From Nocardia harenae NBRC 108248 (GTDB taxonomy: Bacteria > Actinomycetota > Actinomycetes > Mycobacteriales > Mycobacteriaceae), in assembly GCF_001612885.1 (NCBI RefSeq), contig NZ_BDBH01000006.1, positions 1 to 64,000 of the forward strand: a stretch of DNA of 64,000 nt, written 5' to 3'. A program made the translations under genes and the position numbers. Shown here piece after piece: positions 1 to 8,863 of this stretch; position 1 is the first letter of the stretch; each line of letters starts with the position of its first letter. A model generated the notes under the pieces. The model did not search any database, was not told the DNA's origin, and saw only the letters and a list, made by a program, of their open reading frames with translations.

Positions 1-2
1 GG

Positions 3-149
3 CTGGACTCGCTGCTCATCCGCGCGATCTTCCGCGACGTCGCCGCCTACCTGGAGGACGAGGCGGTGCGCCGCGGGGTACTCGACGCCGTGCGCGCCGA
101 CCTGCCCGCGCGCGGCGAGCTGATCCTGGTCGCGCACAGTCTCGGCCCT
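3..149 (+). pseudogene. alpha/beta-hydrolase fragment, cut at a junction
   Basis: Frame 3 of the plus strand reads as good coding sequence from the window edge (LDSLLIRAIFRDVAAYL...) up to LVAHSLG, a nucleophile-elbow motif of the alpha/beta-hydrolase/lipase type (H-S-L-G with the catalytic serine). Immediately after this motif the frame runs antisense into a yrbE gene and loses all family character. Only about 49 codons are visible, so start and upstream context are unknown. It is either the broken remnant of a rearrangement or a misjoined contig end. The product family is inferred from a single motif and the residue pattern. Confidence 0.5.
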
Positions 150-832
150 CCTTTCGGACCACCCTTGGGGTGCAGGCCCTTGTACGCGGCGATCACACCG
201 GCGAGCAGGCCGAATATCGCGGCCTTGATCTCGCCGATCCAGAGATCGGGTAGCTGAGCGAGCGCCGAGAACGACGCCAGGTAGGCACCGGGGGTGCCGC
301 CCTGCAGCAGGACGTTGAAGAAGTAGCCGCCTGCGATGCCGACGACCGAGACCAGACCGTTCAGCAGCACGGCCACGAGAGTCATCCCGAGCACCCGCGG
401 AACCACGAGTTTCTGGATCGGATCGACGCCGAGCACCTCGAGCGCGTCGATCTCCTCGCGGATGGTGCGCGAGCCGAGATCGGCCGCCACCGCCGACCCG
501 GCGGCGCCCGCGATGATCAGCGCGGTCACCACCGGAGCGGCCTGCTGGACCGTAGCCAGCACACTGGTCGCACCGGTGAACGACTCGGCGCCCAGCTGCT
601 TGATGAGCGAGCCGGTCTGCAGCGCCACCACCGCGCCGAACGGAATCGCGACGAGGGCACTGGGCAGGATCGAAACGCTGGCGATGAACCAGGACTGTTC
701 GATGAAATCCCGCCACTGGAAAGGGCGCCGGAACATCTTGCGGAACACGTCGAGCATCAGGGCGAAGATATTGCCGGCCTGTGCAAAGCCGGACTCGACC
801 GGAGCCCGCAGCCGCGCCACGGAGGAATTCAC
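47..832 (-). CDS. YrbE/MlaE-type Mce permease, C-terminus replaced
   Basis: Integral-membrane permease of the MlaE/YrbE family, the channel partner of the Mkl/MlaF ATPase in Mce lipid-import ABC systems. Residues 1 to about 226 are typical: hydrophobic segments, a QTGSLIKQLGAE region, and the coupling motif REEIDALEVLGVDP that contacts the ATPase. After ...LHPKGGPKG the reading frame enters sequence antisense to the hydrolase fragment (about 35 basic and Ser/Arg-rich residues), so the last native membrane helix is missing. The GTG start lies 11 bases after the mkl stop, with no clear ribosome site, so the start is uncertain. Family members are normally 250-290 residues with a C-terminal helix; this copy is probably non-functional or an assembly artefact. 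Confidence 0.7.
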   Translation of the reverse strand: MNSSVARLRAPVESGFAQAGNIFALMLDVFRKMFRRPFQWRDFIEQSWFIASVSILPSALVAIPFGAVVALQTGSLIKQLGAESFTGATSVLATVQQAAPVVTALIIAGAAGSAVAADLGSRTIREEIDALEVLGVDPIQKLVVPRVLGMTLVAVLLNGLVSVVGIAGGYFFNVLLQGGTPGAYLASFSALAQLPDLWIGEIKAAIFGLLAGVIAAYKGLHPKGGPKGGPRLCATRISSPRAGRSARTASSTPRRTASSSR

Positions 833-843
833 GATCGCGTATG

Positions 844-1920
844 TTACCCGTTGGTTAGGTTCTGGCGAGCAGGGGTGTCGTATGACTGCACACGAAATTT
901 GTCCGTATCCGCTGTGCTGTACGCCATAACTTGCGTCTCGTCGCTCTGGTCGAACGATTCACGAATGGCAGACTGTGCCGCATGCGGCAGCGTGTGCATA
1001 ATCTCGCGCACCCGCTCCTGTCGCCGCAGCACACCCTGACGCACCGGCATACCCGGGGTCGCCCGCATCTGCGGGATGATCCCCTCGACCTCCTCGGCGC
1101 CGCCGTGGTGGTGCCCGGCGTCCACCAGCGCCTGCTCGCGCGCCATCTGGGTCTCGTCCTTCTCCTCCGACATCCCGATCGGCCCGATCATCCGGCCGTT
1201 CAGGAACTGCTTCACCACCGGCTCGTCCGAGGTCAGCAGCACCTCGCGCGGGCCGAACATCACCAGCTGCCGCCGGAACAGCATCCCGATATTGTCCGGA
1301 ACCGTCCGCGCCAGGTTGATGTTGTGCGTGACGATCAGAATCGTCGCGTCGATCTGGGCATTGATATCGATCAGCAGCTGCGACAGGTACGAGGTACGCA
1401 CCGGATCGAGCCCGGAGTCCGGCTCGTCGACCAGGATGATCTGCGGATCCAGCACCAGCGCGCGGGCCAGCCCGGCACGCTTGCGCATACCACCGGAGAT
1501 CTCACCCGGCAGCTTGCCCTCGGCGCCGACCAGCCCGGTCAGCTCCAGCTTCTCCATCACGATCTGCCGGATCTCGGACTCGGTCTTCTTGGTGTGCTCG
1601 CGCAGCGGGAAGGCGACATTGTCGAAGAGGTTCATCGAGCCGAAGAGCGCGCCGTCCTGGAACAGCACGCCGAAGAGCTTGCGGATCTCGTAGAGCTGCT
1701 TGTTGGAGCAGGTGGTGATGTCCACCCCGTCGATGAAGATCGACCCGCGCTCCGGGCGCAGCAGCCCGATCAGCGACTTCAGGAACACCGACTTGCCCGT
1801 ACCCGAGGGGCCGAGCAGCGCGCTGACCTCACCGGACGGCAGCGTCAGCGAAACGTCCTGCCAAATCCGCTGCGAGCCGAAGGACTTGGTAACTCCCTCG
1901 GTCCTGACCTCGACGCCCAC
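844..1920 (-). CDS. mkl: Mce-associated ABC transporter ATPase (MceG/Mkl)
   Basis: ATPase that powers Mce lipid importers with YrbE permeases; Rv0655 is the M. tuberculosis counterpart. Visible motifs: Walker A GPSGTGKS (about residue 37), signature ISGGMRKRAGLARAL, Walker B IILVDEPDSGLD, and a switch histidine in LIVTHN. A roughly 100-residue C-terminal extension follows, as in the Mkl family. I chose the GTG at 1920 (VGVEVRTEG, 358 aa) because GGAGG sits five bases upstream; the frame stays open to 2037, but those residues are not family-like. The yrbE gene follows 11 bases downstream, which suggests a two-gene unit. Confidence 0.88.
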   Translation of the reverse strand: MGVEVRTEGVTKSFGSQRIWQDVSLTLPSGEVSALLGPSGTGKSVFLKSLIGLLRPERGSIFIDGVDITTCSNKQLYEIRKLFGVLFQDGALFGSMNLFDNVAFPLREHTKKTESEIRQIVMEKLELTGLVGAEGKLPGEISGGMRKRAGLARALVLDPQIILVDEPDSGLDPVRTSYLSQLLIDINAQIDATILIVTHNINLARTVPDNIGMLFRRQLVMFGPREVLLTSDEPVVKQFLNGRMIGPIGMSEEKDETQMAREQALVDAGHHHGGAEEVEGIIPQMRATPGMPVRQGVLRRQERVREIMHTLPHAAQSAIRESFDQSDETQVMAYSTADTDKFRVQSYDTPARQNLTNG

Positions 1921-1992
1921 GCGTACCTCCACACAGTTTTCGGCGATCGGTCCACTGTGGGAGCCGGCGAAGAGCGGCCGGTGCGTCACATC

Positions 1993-2012
1993 ACAGTGGG
2001 TTGGGCCACTGT
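1993..2012. promoter_or_regulatory. inverted repeat upstream of mkl, candidate operator
   Basis: ACAGTGG-N6-CCACTGT is a perfect 7-bp inverted repeat. A further half-site CCACTGT lies at 1952-1958. The right arm overlaps a minus-strand TACAGT that could serve as a -10 for mkl. Regulator unknown; the operator role is inferred from position and symmetry. Confidence 0.35.
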
Positions 2013-2102
2013 ATCCCATGTCTCCGAGCGGGCACACCCCTACCTGACTCGTGAGTAACCCAGCCGGTGGCCGTCATCCCCGCAGGTGGGCGCGGGATGG
2101 GC

Positions 2103-2148
2103 CGAAAAAGCCGAACGGGCGGTTCCCTCCAGGGGAACCGCCCGTTCG
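2103..2148 (-). terminator. Rho-independent terminator of rplJL
   Basis: A perfect 16-bp stem (2112-2127 with 2133-2148, 5-nt loop) is followed on the minus strand by a T5 tract (CTTTTTCGG, 2103-2111). It lies just past the rplL stop at 2187 and separates the ribosomal operon from mkl. Confidence 0.85.
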
Positions 2149-2186
2149 CGTGTCCTCCGCCGATTGGGGGCGGAAAAAGACCGTCC

Positions 2187-2567
2187 TTACTTGACCGACA
2201 CCTTGGCGCCGGCGCCTTCCAGCTTCTCCTTGGCGGCATCGGCGGCGGCCTTGTCGACCTTCTCCAGGATGGCCTTGGGGGCGCTCTCGACGAGGTCCTT
2301 GGCCTCCTTCAGGCCGAGGCCGGAGACGATCTCGCGGACCACCTTGATGACCTGGATCTTCTTGTCGCCCGCGCCCTCGAGGACGACGTCGAACTCGTCC
2401 TGCTCGGCCTCGGCCTCGACCGGGGCACCGGCGGCCGCGACACCCGCGACGGCGACCGGGGCGGCGGCGGTGACCTCGAACTTCTCCTCGAACTTCTTCA
2501 CGAAGTCGGAGAGCTCGAGCAGGGTCATGTTGCCGAAGGTCTCGAGCAGCTCGTCAACGTTGGCCAT
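2187..2567 (-). CDS. rplL: 50S ribosomal protein L7/L12
   Basis: Multimeric stalk protein of the large ribosomal subunit that recruits translational GTPases. The 126-aa product has the N-terminal dimerisation segment ([19 protein letters not shown]), an Ala/Val/Gly-rich acidic hinge at about residues 35-55, and the conserved C-terminal domain with [20 protein letters not shown]. It lies 57 bases downstream of rplJ, which encodes its ribosomal anchor, and is followed by a strong terminator. Start ATG is preceded by GAGAGGAA. Corresponds to Rv0652. Confidence 0.97.
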   Translation of the reverse strand: MANVDELLETFGNMTLLELSDFVKKFEEKFEVTAAAPVAVAGVAAAGAPVEAEAEQDEFDVVLEGAGDKKIQVIKVVREIVSGLGLKEAKDLVESAPKAILEKVDKAAADAAKEKLEGAGAKVSVK

Positions 2568-2624
2568 TGTGGTTCCTCTCAGGGTTTGTGGGTTGGGTGT
2601 GGGTGGCGACGGCCACCCGGCGGA

Positions 2625-3185
2625 TTACTCCGCGGTCTCGGCCTCGGCGGAAGCGCCCGCAGTGTTCTCTTCGGTACGCTTCTTCTCCTCCAGCGCGGCG
2701 GCCAGGCGGGCCACCTGCGAGGCGGGAGCGGCGAAGAGCCCGGCGGCCTTGGCCAGGTTGCCCTTGAGCGCGCCGGCCAGCTTGGCCAGCAGCACCTCGC
2801 GGGACTCCAGGTCGGCGATCCGCTCGACCTCGGACACGGACAGCGGCGCGCCGTCCATGTACCCGCCCTTGATGACGAGGGCCTTGTTGTCCTTCGCGAA
2901 CGCCTTCAGCGCCTTCGCCGCCTCCACCGGTTCGCCGGTGACGAAGGTGATGGCGGTCGGGCCGACGAAAAGCTCATCCAGGCCTTCCACGCCCGCCTCG
3001 GCGGCGGCGCGCTTGACCAGGGTGTTCTTGGCGACGGAGTAGGTGGCCTCGGAACCGAGGGCCCGGCGCAGCTCGGTCAGCTTGCCGACCGAAAGACCAC
3101 GGTATTCCGTGATCACGGTGGCGGTCGAGTTCCGGAACTGCTCGGTGATCTCCGCGACCGCGGTGACCTTCTCGGCATTCGCCAT
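2625..3185 (-). CDS. rplJ: 50S ribosomal protein L10
   Basis: Base of the L7/L12 stalk; in other bacteria it also represses its own operon by binding the mRNA leader. The 186-aa reading begins [17 protein letters not shown] and carries the family core [12 protein letters not shown]...[12 protein letters not shown], with a C-terminal helix that holds the L12 dimers and an acidic tail. I chose the ATG at 3185 because GAGGAGG lies just upstream; the frame extends further up but only through the structured leader. First gene of the rplJ-rplL unit, with its own candidate promoter at 3456-3484. Confidence 0.96.
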   Translation of the reverse strand: MANAEKVTAVAEITEQFRNSTATVITEYRGLSVGKLTELRRALGSEATYSVAKNTLVKRAAAEAGVEGLDELFVGPTAITFVTGEPVEAAKALKAFAKDNKALVIKGGYMDGAPLSVSEVERIADLESREVLLAKLAGALKGNLAKAAGLFAAPASQVARLAAALEEKKRTEENTAGASAEAETAE

Positions 3186-3449
3186 ACTTCGCCTCCTCTC
3201 TCGATGGTCGGTACGTGACGTACCACCGAACGAAAGGGCCGGCGAAAGAACAAGCGCCCCGGACGCAGCGCGTTCCGGGGCGCACAGGAAAGACCGCGCC
3301 GGACGTGTCCGGCAGACGGATCCCGGCCTCGAATCTCCCTGCGTGGGCCGCCGGCACTCTGGCCGGACCTTCGACCGATCCCGCGCGGGATCGACGACCA
3401 ACGGTCTTCGGTAGAACGAATGGGGTGGGTGCGAACGCGTCGCACGCCG
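3186..3449 (-). ncRNA. rplJ (L10) mRNA leader with attenuator hairpin
   Basis: About 260 untranslated bases separate the candidate promoter from rplJ. Near its 3' end is a perfect 10-bp stem, 3254-3263 with 3274-3283, followed on the minus strand by a U-rich run TTGTTCTTT: a terminator-like shape before the gene. Bacterial rplJL operons are known to carry an L10-binding leader, and in Firmicutes it couples to a terminator. The position and hairpin fit that; I did not identify the L10 kink-turn itself. Confidence 0.6.
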
Positions 3450-3455
3450 TTGTCC

Positions 3456-3484
3456 AGTCTACATAGGCCGTGGGCAAATCCCAA
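3456..3484 (-). promoter_or_regulatory. candidate rplJL promoter
   Basis: On the minus strand, TTGGGA (-35, 3479-3484), a 17-bp spacer, then TAGACT (-10, 3456-3461). It lies immediately beside the rplKA terminator, so termination and re-initiation occur within about 80 bases. Called from consensus spacing only. Confidence 0.5.
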
Positions 3485-3493
3485 AACGGCCGG

Positions 3494-3540
3494 AAACCGC
3501 AGCGGCGGGAACGCGATTCGCGTTCCCGCCGCTGCGGTTT
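3494..3540 (-). terminator. terminator after rplA
   Basis: A perfect 22-bp stem (3494-3515 with 3519-3540, 3-nt loop), 15 bases downstream of the rplA stop. The minus-strand continuation is GGCCGTTTTGGG, a short T run. The hairpin is symmetric and could also act in the other direction. Confidence 0.8.
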
Positions 3541-3555
3541 CGTGCAGCCGAGAGG

Positions 3556-4269
3556 CTACGCGTCGTCCTCGAGGAGGTTGCGGGTGCGGTTCGGGTCCAC
3601 CGGGATGCCCGGGCCGGTGTTCGTCGAGACCGTCACCTTCTTGACGTAGCGCCCCTTCGCGGTCGACGGCTTGGCGCGCAGGATCTCGTCCAGCGCGGCG
3701 CCGTAGTTCTCCACGAGCTTGGCATCGTCGAACGAGGCCTTGCCGATGACGAAGTGCAGGTTGGCCTGCTTGTCGACGCGGAAGTTGATCTTGCCGCCCT
3801 TGATGTCGGCCACGGCCTTGGTCACGTCGTTGGTGACCGTGCCGGTCTTCGGGTTCGGCATCAGACCGCGCGGGCCGAGGACGCGCGCGATCCGGCCGAC
3901 CTTGGCCATCTGGTCCGGGGTGGCGATGGCGGCGTCGAAGTCCAGCCAGCCGCCCTGGATCCGCTCGATCAGATCCTCGGCACCGACGGCGTCCGCACCG
4001 GCGGCCTCGGCCTCGGCGGCCTTCTCGCCCGCCGCGAACACGATGACGCGCGCGGTCTTACCGGTGCCGTGCGGCAGGTTGACGGTGCCGCGGACCATCT
4101 GGTCGGCCTTGCGGGGATCCACACCGAGCCGGACGGCGACCTCGACGGTCGCGTCGGTCTTGGTGGTGGCGGTCTCCTTGGCCAGCTTCGCGGCGGCCAG
4201 CGGGGAGTAGAGCGTGTTGCGATCGACCTTCTCGGCCGCGGCGAGGTACGCCTTGCTGCGCTTTGCCAT
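3556..4269 (-). CDS. rplA: 50S ribosomal protein L1
   Basis: Largest protein of the L1 stalk, which helps release deacylated tRNA from the E site. The 237-aa product matches the family in length and shows [37 protein letters not shown] and [16 protein letters not shown]. It follows rplK by 83 bases, as in Rv0640-Rv0641, and ends at a strong hairpin terminator. ATG start preceded by a purine-rich stretch. Confidence 0.97.
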   Translation of the reverse strand: MAKRSKAYLAAAEKVDRNTLYSPLAAAKLAKETATTKTDATVEVAVRLGVDPRKADQMVRGTVNLPHGTGKTARVIVFAAGEKAAEAEAAGADAVGAEDLIERIQGGWLDFDAAIATPDQMAKVGRIARVLGPRGLMPNPKTGTVTNDVTKAVADIKGGKINFRVDKQANLHFVIGKASFDDAKLVENYGAALDEILRAKPSTAKGRYVKKVTVSTNTGPGIPVDPNRTRNLLEDDA

Positions 4270-4352
4270 GTTTCTCTGTGTCCTGTCGTATCAGTTCAGC
4301 TGTGGTGTGCGGGCCTGGCCGGCCCTCCCACGGGGAGCGAGCGGGAGTTCGC

Positions 4353-4787
4353 TCAGCCCTGGACGGTGATCCCCATCGACCTGGCGGTGCCGGCGATGAT
4401 CTTGGTCGCCTGCTCCAGGTCGTTGGCGTTCAGGTCTTCCTGCTTGGTCTTGGCGATCTCGCGCACCTGGTCCAGGGTCACCGTGGCGACCTTGTTGCGG
4501 TGCGGCTCGGCCGAGCCCTTCTGCACACCGGCGGCCTTGAGCAGCAGCTTCGCGGCCGGCGGGGTCTTCAGCTTGAAGTCGAAGGACCGGTCCTCGTACA
4601 CCGAGATCTCGACCGGGATGACGTTGCCACGCTGCGACTCGGTCGCGGCGTTGTACGCCTTGCAGAACTCCATGATGTTGACGCCGTGCTGGCCGAGCGC
4701 CGGACCCACCGGGGGGGCGGGGTTCGCCTGGCCGGCCTGGATCTGCAGCTTGATGATCCCGGCGAGCTTCTTCTTCTTGGGGGGCAT
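4353..4787 (-). CDS. rplK: 50S ribosomal protein L11
   Basis: Component of the GTPase-associated centre; binds 23S rRNA near the thiostrepton site. The 144-aa product has the N-terminal proline-rich domain ([20 protein letters not shown]) and the C-terminal RNA-binding domain ending in [18 protein letters not shown]. Located 54 bases downstream of nusG and 83 upstream of rplA in the standard nusG-rplK-rplA order. Confidence 0.97.
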   Translation of the reverse strand: MPPKKKKLAGIIKLQIQAGQANPAPPVGPALGQHGVNIMEFCKAYNAATESQRGNVIPVEISVYEDRSFDFKLKTPPAAKLLLKAAGVQKGSAEPHRNKVATVTLDQVREIAKTKQEDLNANDLEQATKIIAGTARSMGITVQG

Positions 4788-4841
4788 CTTTCTTTCCTCG
4801 GGTTGTCAGTCGTGCTTTCCTACAGAGCGGCTCTGCAAGTA

Positions 4842-5777
<936 letters not shown>

Positions 5778-6164
5778 TCAGCCGAACAGCCAGTCGACAC
5801 CCTTGATGAACGCCAGATCGATCCCGGCGATGAACGCGACCATGAAGACCACGAACACCAGAACAACGATCGTGTAGGTGACCATCTGCTTCCGGTTGGG
5901 CCAGATCACCTTGCGCAGTTCCGCGACGACCTCGCGCAGGAACTTGATCAGGCGCTTGAACGGATTGCCCGTTCCCTCGCGCCGAGCCTTGCCGGCGGGC
6001 TTGGCGGCCGGACGCTCGATCGTGGCCACCGAGCCGGTGTCGGACGACGAGACGGCACGGCTCCGCCGCGCGGACCGTTTTCCGCTCGGCCGAGTCGATG
6101 CGGCGGTGTCCTCACCGTCGTCGGACGCATGCGCGCCGTGGCGAGTATCCCGCTCGTCGCTCAC
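5778..6164 (-). CDS. secE: preprotein translocase subunit SecE
   Basis: Small essential subunit of the SecYEG channel. The 128-aa product has a hydrophilic Ser/Arg-rich N-terminus, the conserved amphipathic stretch FLREVVAELRKVIWPNRKQM, and one C-terminal membrane helix. Sits 96 bases upstream of nusG and directly downstream of tRNA-Trp, the same arrangement as trpT-Rv0638-Rv0639. Confidence 0.95.
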   Translation of the reverse strand: MSDERDTRHGAHASDDGEDTAASTRPSGKRSARRSRAVSSSDTGSVATIERPAAKPAGKARREGTGNPFKRLIKFLREVVAELRKVIWPNRKQMVTYTIVVLVFVVFMVAFIAGIDLAFIKGVDWLFG

Positions 6165-6195
6165 GTCGATCCTCTCTCGTCGCCGGCATTCAGGG

Positions 6196-6268
<73 letters not shown>

Positions 6269-6316
6269 TCGGTCGGACCGCTGCGGCCCGAGAGCTCGGG
6301 CCCGACCACAGTTCCC

Positions 6317-6346
6317 ATATGAAATTGTCGCCTCGGTCTCACACAA
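6317..6346 (-). promoter_or_regulatory. candidate promoter for tRNA-Trp/secE/nusG
   Basis: Minus strand TTGTGT (6341-6346), an 18-bp spacer, TCATAT (6317-6322), about 50 bases before the tRNA. A perfect 8-bp hairpin at 6285-6302 lies between it and the tRNA and could instead end hadAB transcripts. No gene is visible in 6269-6450. Confidence 0.35.
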
Positions 6347-6450
6347 CACGCGCGCCACTCCTCAGAGCAGCGCGCTACGACCGGTGATCCCAGATTCCCG
6401 AGTGTACGTTACCGTCCACCCGATAAGCCAATCCGGTACCGAGCCGCAGG

Positions 6451-7500
6451 TCAGGACAGCTGCACCGTCGCGGTGGCGCGGCCGAAGATCTTGCGGCCCG
6501 CCGACTTCGCCACGATGGCGACGACCGCGGTCCTGGTCTCCGGATCCACCGACTTCACCTTACCGGTGTACTCGATCTCGGCGGGTTCGTCGGCCCCGAC
6601 GAAGACCGGGCTGGTGAACCGGACGTTGTACTCCTTGACCGCGCCCGGATCGCCGAGCCACGAGGTGACGAAGCCGCCGCCGAGCCCCATGGTGAGCATG
6701 CCGTGGCCGACCACGTCGTCCAGCCCGACCAGCTTGACGACCTCGTCGCTCCAGTGGATCGGGTTGGCGTCGCCGGAGACGCCCGCGTAGTTCACCAGGT
6801 CGCCGCGGGTGAGCCGGACGGTGCGCGGCGGCAGCTCGGCGCCGACCTCGACATCGGCGAGGGAGAGCGCGTGCCTGCTCGCGGTGATGCCGTCGGCGGG
6901 CGGCATCGGCGCGGCGGCGACGGTGGGCGCGCGGTGCGGGGGCTCCTCGTCGCCCATGCCGTGCATGAGCACCTTGCGGACGGCCTCGTTCAGGTTCGGG
7001 TCGATATCGCCGCCGCTGCGGCCGACCAGCGTGGTGTAGGTGGTGAGCACCAGCTCGCCCGCCGCGTCCGAGACAATGTTCTTGGTGACGATGATGTCGC
7101 CGCCGAACGCCTGCCGGAACGAGTGCAGGTAGACGTCGCAGATCAGCTTGTCGCCGACCGCGATCGGGCGGTGGAACTCCAGCACCTGGTCGGTCTGCAT
7201 GATCTGGCTCAGGTCGTAGCCGGTGACCACGTTCTCGAACAGCTTGCGCTGGGCCAGGATGCCCACCAGCGAGATGAAGGTGAGCGGAGCGAGCAGCCCG
7301 GGGTAGCCGTACTCGCGGGCGACATCCTCCTCCCAGTGCACCGGGTGGTAGTCCTGCACGGCCCGCGCGTACTCGCGCACCTTCTCGCGGCCGACCTCGT
7401 AGTAGTCGTCGACGCGGTAGTGATGACCGACCATCGCCGCCGCGTGCGCGGCTGGATCGAGTTCGGAGGCCACTTCGGTGGTGCCGGTGTTCGATGTCAC
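6451..7500 (-). CDS. hadAB: fused (3R)-hydroxyacyl-ACP dehydratase HadA-HadB
   Basis: Dehydrates 3-hydroxyacyl-ACP in the FAS-II cycle that elongates mycolic acid chains. Two hot-dog folds sit in one chain. Residues 1 to about 150 resemble HadA (non-catalytic partner; VGHHYRVDDYYEVGREKVREYA...DYHPVHW). After a Pro/Ala linker, the second half has the MaoC-type hydratase motif YAGVSGDANPIHWSDEVVKLVG followed by GMLTMGLGG, which supplies the Asp-His pair of HadB. In M. tuberculosis HadA and HadB are separate proteins (Rv0635, Rv0636) followed by HadC; no hadC lies here. Start taken as the GTG at 7500 (349 aa); the reading extends 20 codons further up with atypical residues. Confidence 0.9.
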   Translation of the reverse strand: MTSNTGTTEVASELDPAAHAAAMVGHHYRVDDYYEVGREKVREYARAVQDYHPVHWEEDVAREYGYPGLLAPLTFISLVGILAQRKLFENVVTGYDLSQIMQTDQVLEFHRPIAVGDKLICDVYLHSFRQAFGGDIIVTKNIVSDAAGELVLTTYTTLVGRSGGDIDPNLNEAVRKVLMHGMGDEEPPHRAPTVAAAPMPPADGITASRHALSLADVEVGAELPPRTVRLTRGDLVNYAGVSGDANPIHWSDEVVKLVGLDDVVGHGMLTMGLGGGFVTSWLGDPGAVKEYNVRFTSPVFVGADEPAEIEYTGKVKSVDPETRTAVVAIVAKSAGRKIFGRATATVQLS

Positions 7501-7640
7501 GAGGGGGACTGTACCTATCTGACCCCGGACGCCGGGATCTCGTCGGACGGTTGCCGCCACGGTCCGGAAACGCGAGCGGGGCCGGACAAGATGTCCGACC
7601 CCGGCGGGCAGTTCACGCGGCAGTGGTCACGCGTGCCGGC

Positions 7641-7811
7641 TCAGCGCGATTCGCGGTGCGCCCGGTGCGTGCCGCAGTTCGGGCAGAACTTCTTCAGCTC
7701 CAGCCGATCGGGGTCGTTGCGCCGGTTCTTCTTGGTGATGTAGTTGCGATGCTTGCACTGCTCGCAGGCCAGGGTGATCTTCGGCCGGACATCAGTGGAC
7801 TTCGCGGCCAC
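7641..7811 (-). CDS. rpmG: 50S ribosomal protein L33
   Basis: 56-aa L33 starting at GTG 7811 ([19 protein letters not shown]). Two CxxC pairs (CEQC and CPNC) make it the zinc-binding form, and the core [20 protein letters not shown] is canonical. Located upstream of hadAB as Rv0634B is upstream of hadA, with tRNA-Met close upstream. Small, but unambiguous by composition and motif. Confidence 0.95.
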
Positions 7812-7854
7812 GGCTTTGCCTTCTTTCCGGTGTTCGGTGCGTTCTCTCTATTGG

Positions 7855-7927
7855 TAGCGATGGCCGGACTTGAACCGGCGACACAACGATTATGAGTCGT
7901 TTGCTCTACCGACTGAGCTACACCGCC
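7855..7927 (-). tRNA. tRNA-Met (CAT), elongator
   Basis: Acceptor GGCGGTG pairs with CATCGCT (two G-U pairs), anticodon loop CTCATAA with anticodon CAT, T arm GCCGGTTCAAGTCCGGC, discriminator A. The 3' CCA is genome-encoded at 7852-7854. The G1-U72 pair is a wobble; the mismatch typical of initiator tRNA is not seen. Confidence 0.93.
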
Positions 7928-7945
7928 ATGTGCACGGGAATTGCG

Positions 7946-8018
7946 AGCCCCCTAACGGAATCGAACCGTTGACCTTTTCCTTACCATGGAAACGCTCTGC
8001 CGACTGAGCTAAGGGGGC
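7946..8018 (-). tRNA. tRNA-Thr (GGT)
   Basis: Acceptor GCCCCCT pairs with AGGGGGC, anticodon stem TTTCC/GGAAA around ATGGTAA with anticodon GGT, T arm AACGGTTCGATTCCGTT. 18 bases upstream of tRNA-Met on the same strand, likely co-transcribed. Confidence 0.95.
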
Positions 8019-8136
8019 ATGACTACAGGCACACCGAACTGGAGAGACCCTCCGACTCGGTGGCTCGAAGTCTTGAACGAGGTTACACACACCCCCGTCA
8101 CGGCACCAAATCGCCTGGTCAAAGGGGCTGAACGAC

Positions 8137-8169
8137 GAAGTCCCCGCCGATCGGATCGGCGGGGACTTC
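8137..8169 (-). terminator. hairpin after tRNA-Tyr
   Basis: Perfect 16-bp inverted repeat with a single-base loop, 4 bases past the tRNA-Tyr 3' end. There is no long T run after it, so it may act as an RNA-processing or intrinsic termination signal of the actinobacterial U-poor type. Confidence 0.55.
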
Positions 8170-8173
8170 GGGG

Positions 8174-8256
8174 TGGCAGATGTAGGATTCGAACCTACGT
8201 AGGCTTTCGCCGACGGATTTACAGTCCGCTCCCATTGGCCGCTCGGGCAATCTGCC
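8174..8256 (-). tRNA. tRNA-Tyr (GTA)
   Basis: 83-nt class II tRNA with a long variable arm (CGGCGAAAGCCTACG region), acceptor GGCAGAT/ATCTGCC, anticodon GTA in CTGTAAA, T arm TAGGTTCGAATCCTA, discriminator A. Isolated from the Thr/Met pair by the hairpin and about 120 bases without a visible gene. Confidence 0.96.
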
Positions 8257-8371
8257 GTGCGCACCGCAGTGCGTGGAGCAGAATACCGCGTGGGCCCCCC
8301 CGCATTGCAAACCGCCAGGTCACGCGCGCTAATCTGCCGGTGCATACATACCTCGGGGACAGGAGCAGAGC

Positions 8372-8863
8372 GTGGCCGATTCGTCGTTCGATGTCGTGAG
8401 CAAGGTCGACCGGCAGGAGGTCGACAACGCGCTGCAGCAGGCCGCGAAGGAGCTGGGCACCCGGTACGACTTCCGTGGCACCGGCGCCGCCATCGAGTGG
8501 TCCGGCGACGACAAGGTGGTGCTCAGCGCCGATGCCGAGGAGCGGGTCAAGGCGGCACTGGAGGTCTTCAAGGAGAAGCTCATCCGGCGGGACATCTCGC
8601 TCAAGGCGTTCGAGGCGGGCGAGCCCGCCGTCTCCGGCAAGATCTACAAGATCACCGGGACGCTGGTGCAGGGCATCGACACCGAGCACGCCAAGAAGAT
8701 CACCAAGAAGATCAGGGACGAGGGACCGAAGGGCGTCAAGGCCCAGGTGCAGGGCGAGGAGCTGCGGGTGAGCAGCAAGAAGCGGGACGATCTGCAGGCG
8801 GTGATCGCGCTGCTCAAGGGCGAGGACTTCGGGATCGCGCTGCAGTTCGTGAACTACCGCTAG
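8372..8863 (+). CDS. yajQ: YajQ-family nucleotide-binding protein
   Basis: 163-aa member of the YajQ/UPF0234 family (Rv0566c in M. tuberculosis), two ferredoxin-like domains reported to bind cyclic di-GMP or nucleic acid in some bacteria. Landmarks: [20 protein letters not shown] at the N-terminus, [32 protein letters not shown] and the C-terminal [14 protein letters not shown] start with AGGAG eight bases upstream. Its TAG stop overlaps the htpX stop through the palindrome CTAG at 8860-8863, so the two genes end head-on with no spacer. Confidence 0.93.
   Translation: MADSSFDVVSKVDRQEVDNALQQAAKELGTRYDFRGTGAAIEWSGDDKVVLSADAEERVKAALEVFKEKLIRRDISLKAFEAGEPAVSGKIYKITGTLVQGIDTEHAKKITKKIRDEGPKGVKAQVQGEELRVSSKKRDDLQAVIALLKGEDFGIALQFVNYR

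Noticed and set aside
6269..6450. A missing hadC or a small gene between hadAB and tRNA-Trp
   Set aside because: No reading frame with start, ribosome site and hot-dog residues fits; the gap holds only a promoter candidate and a hairpin.
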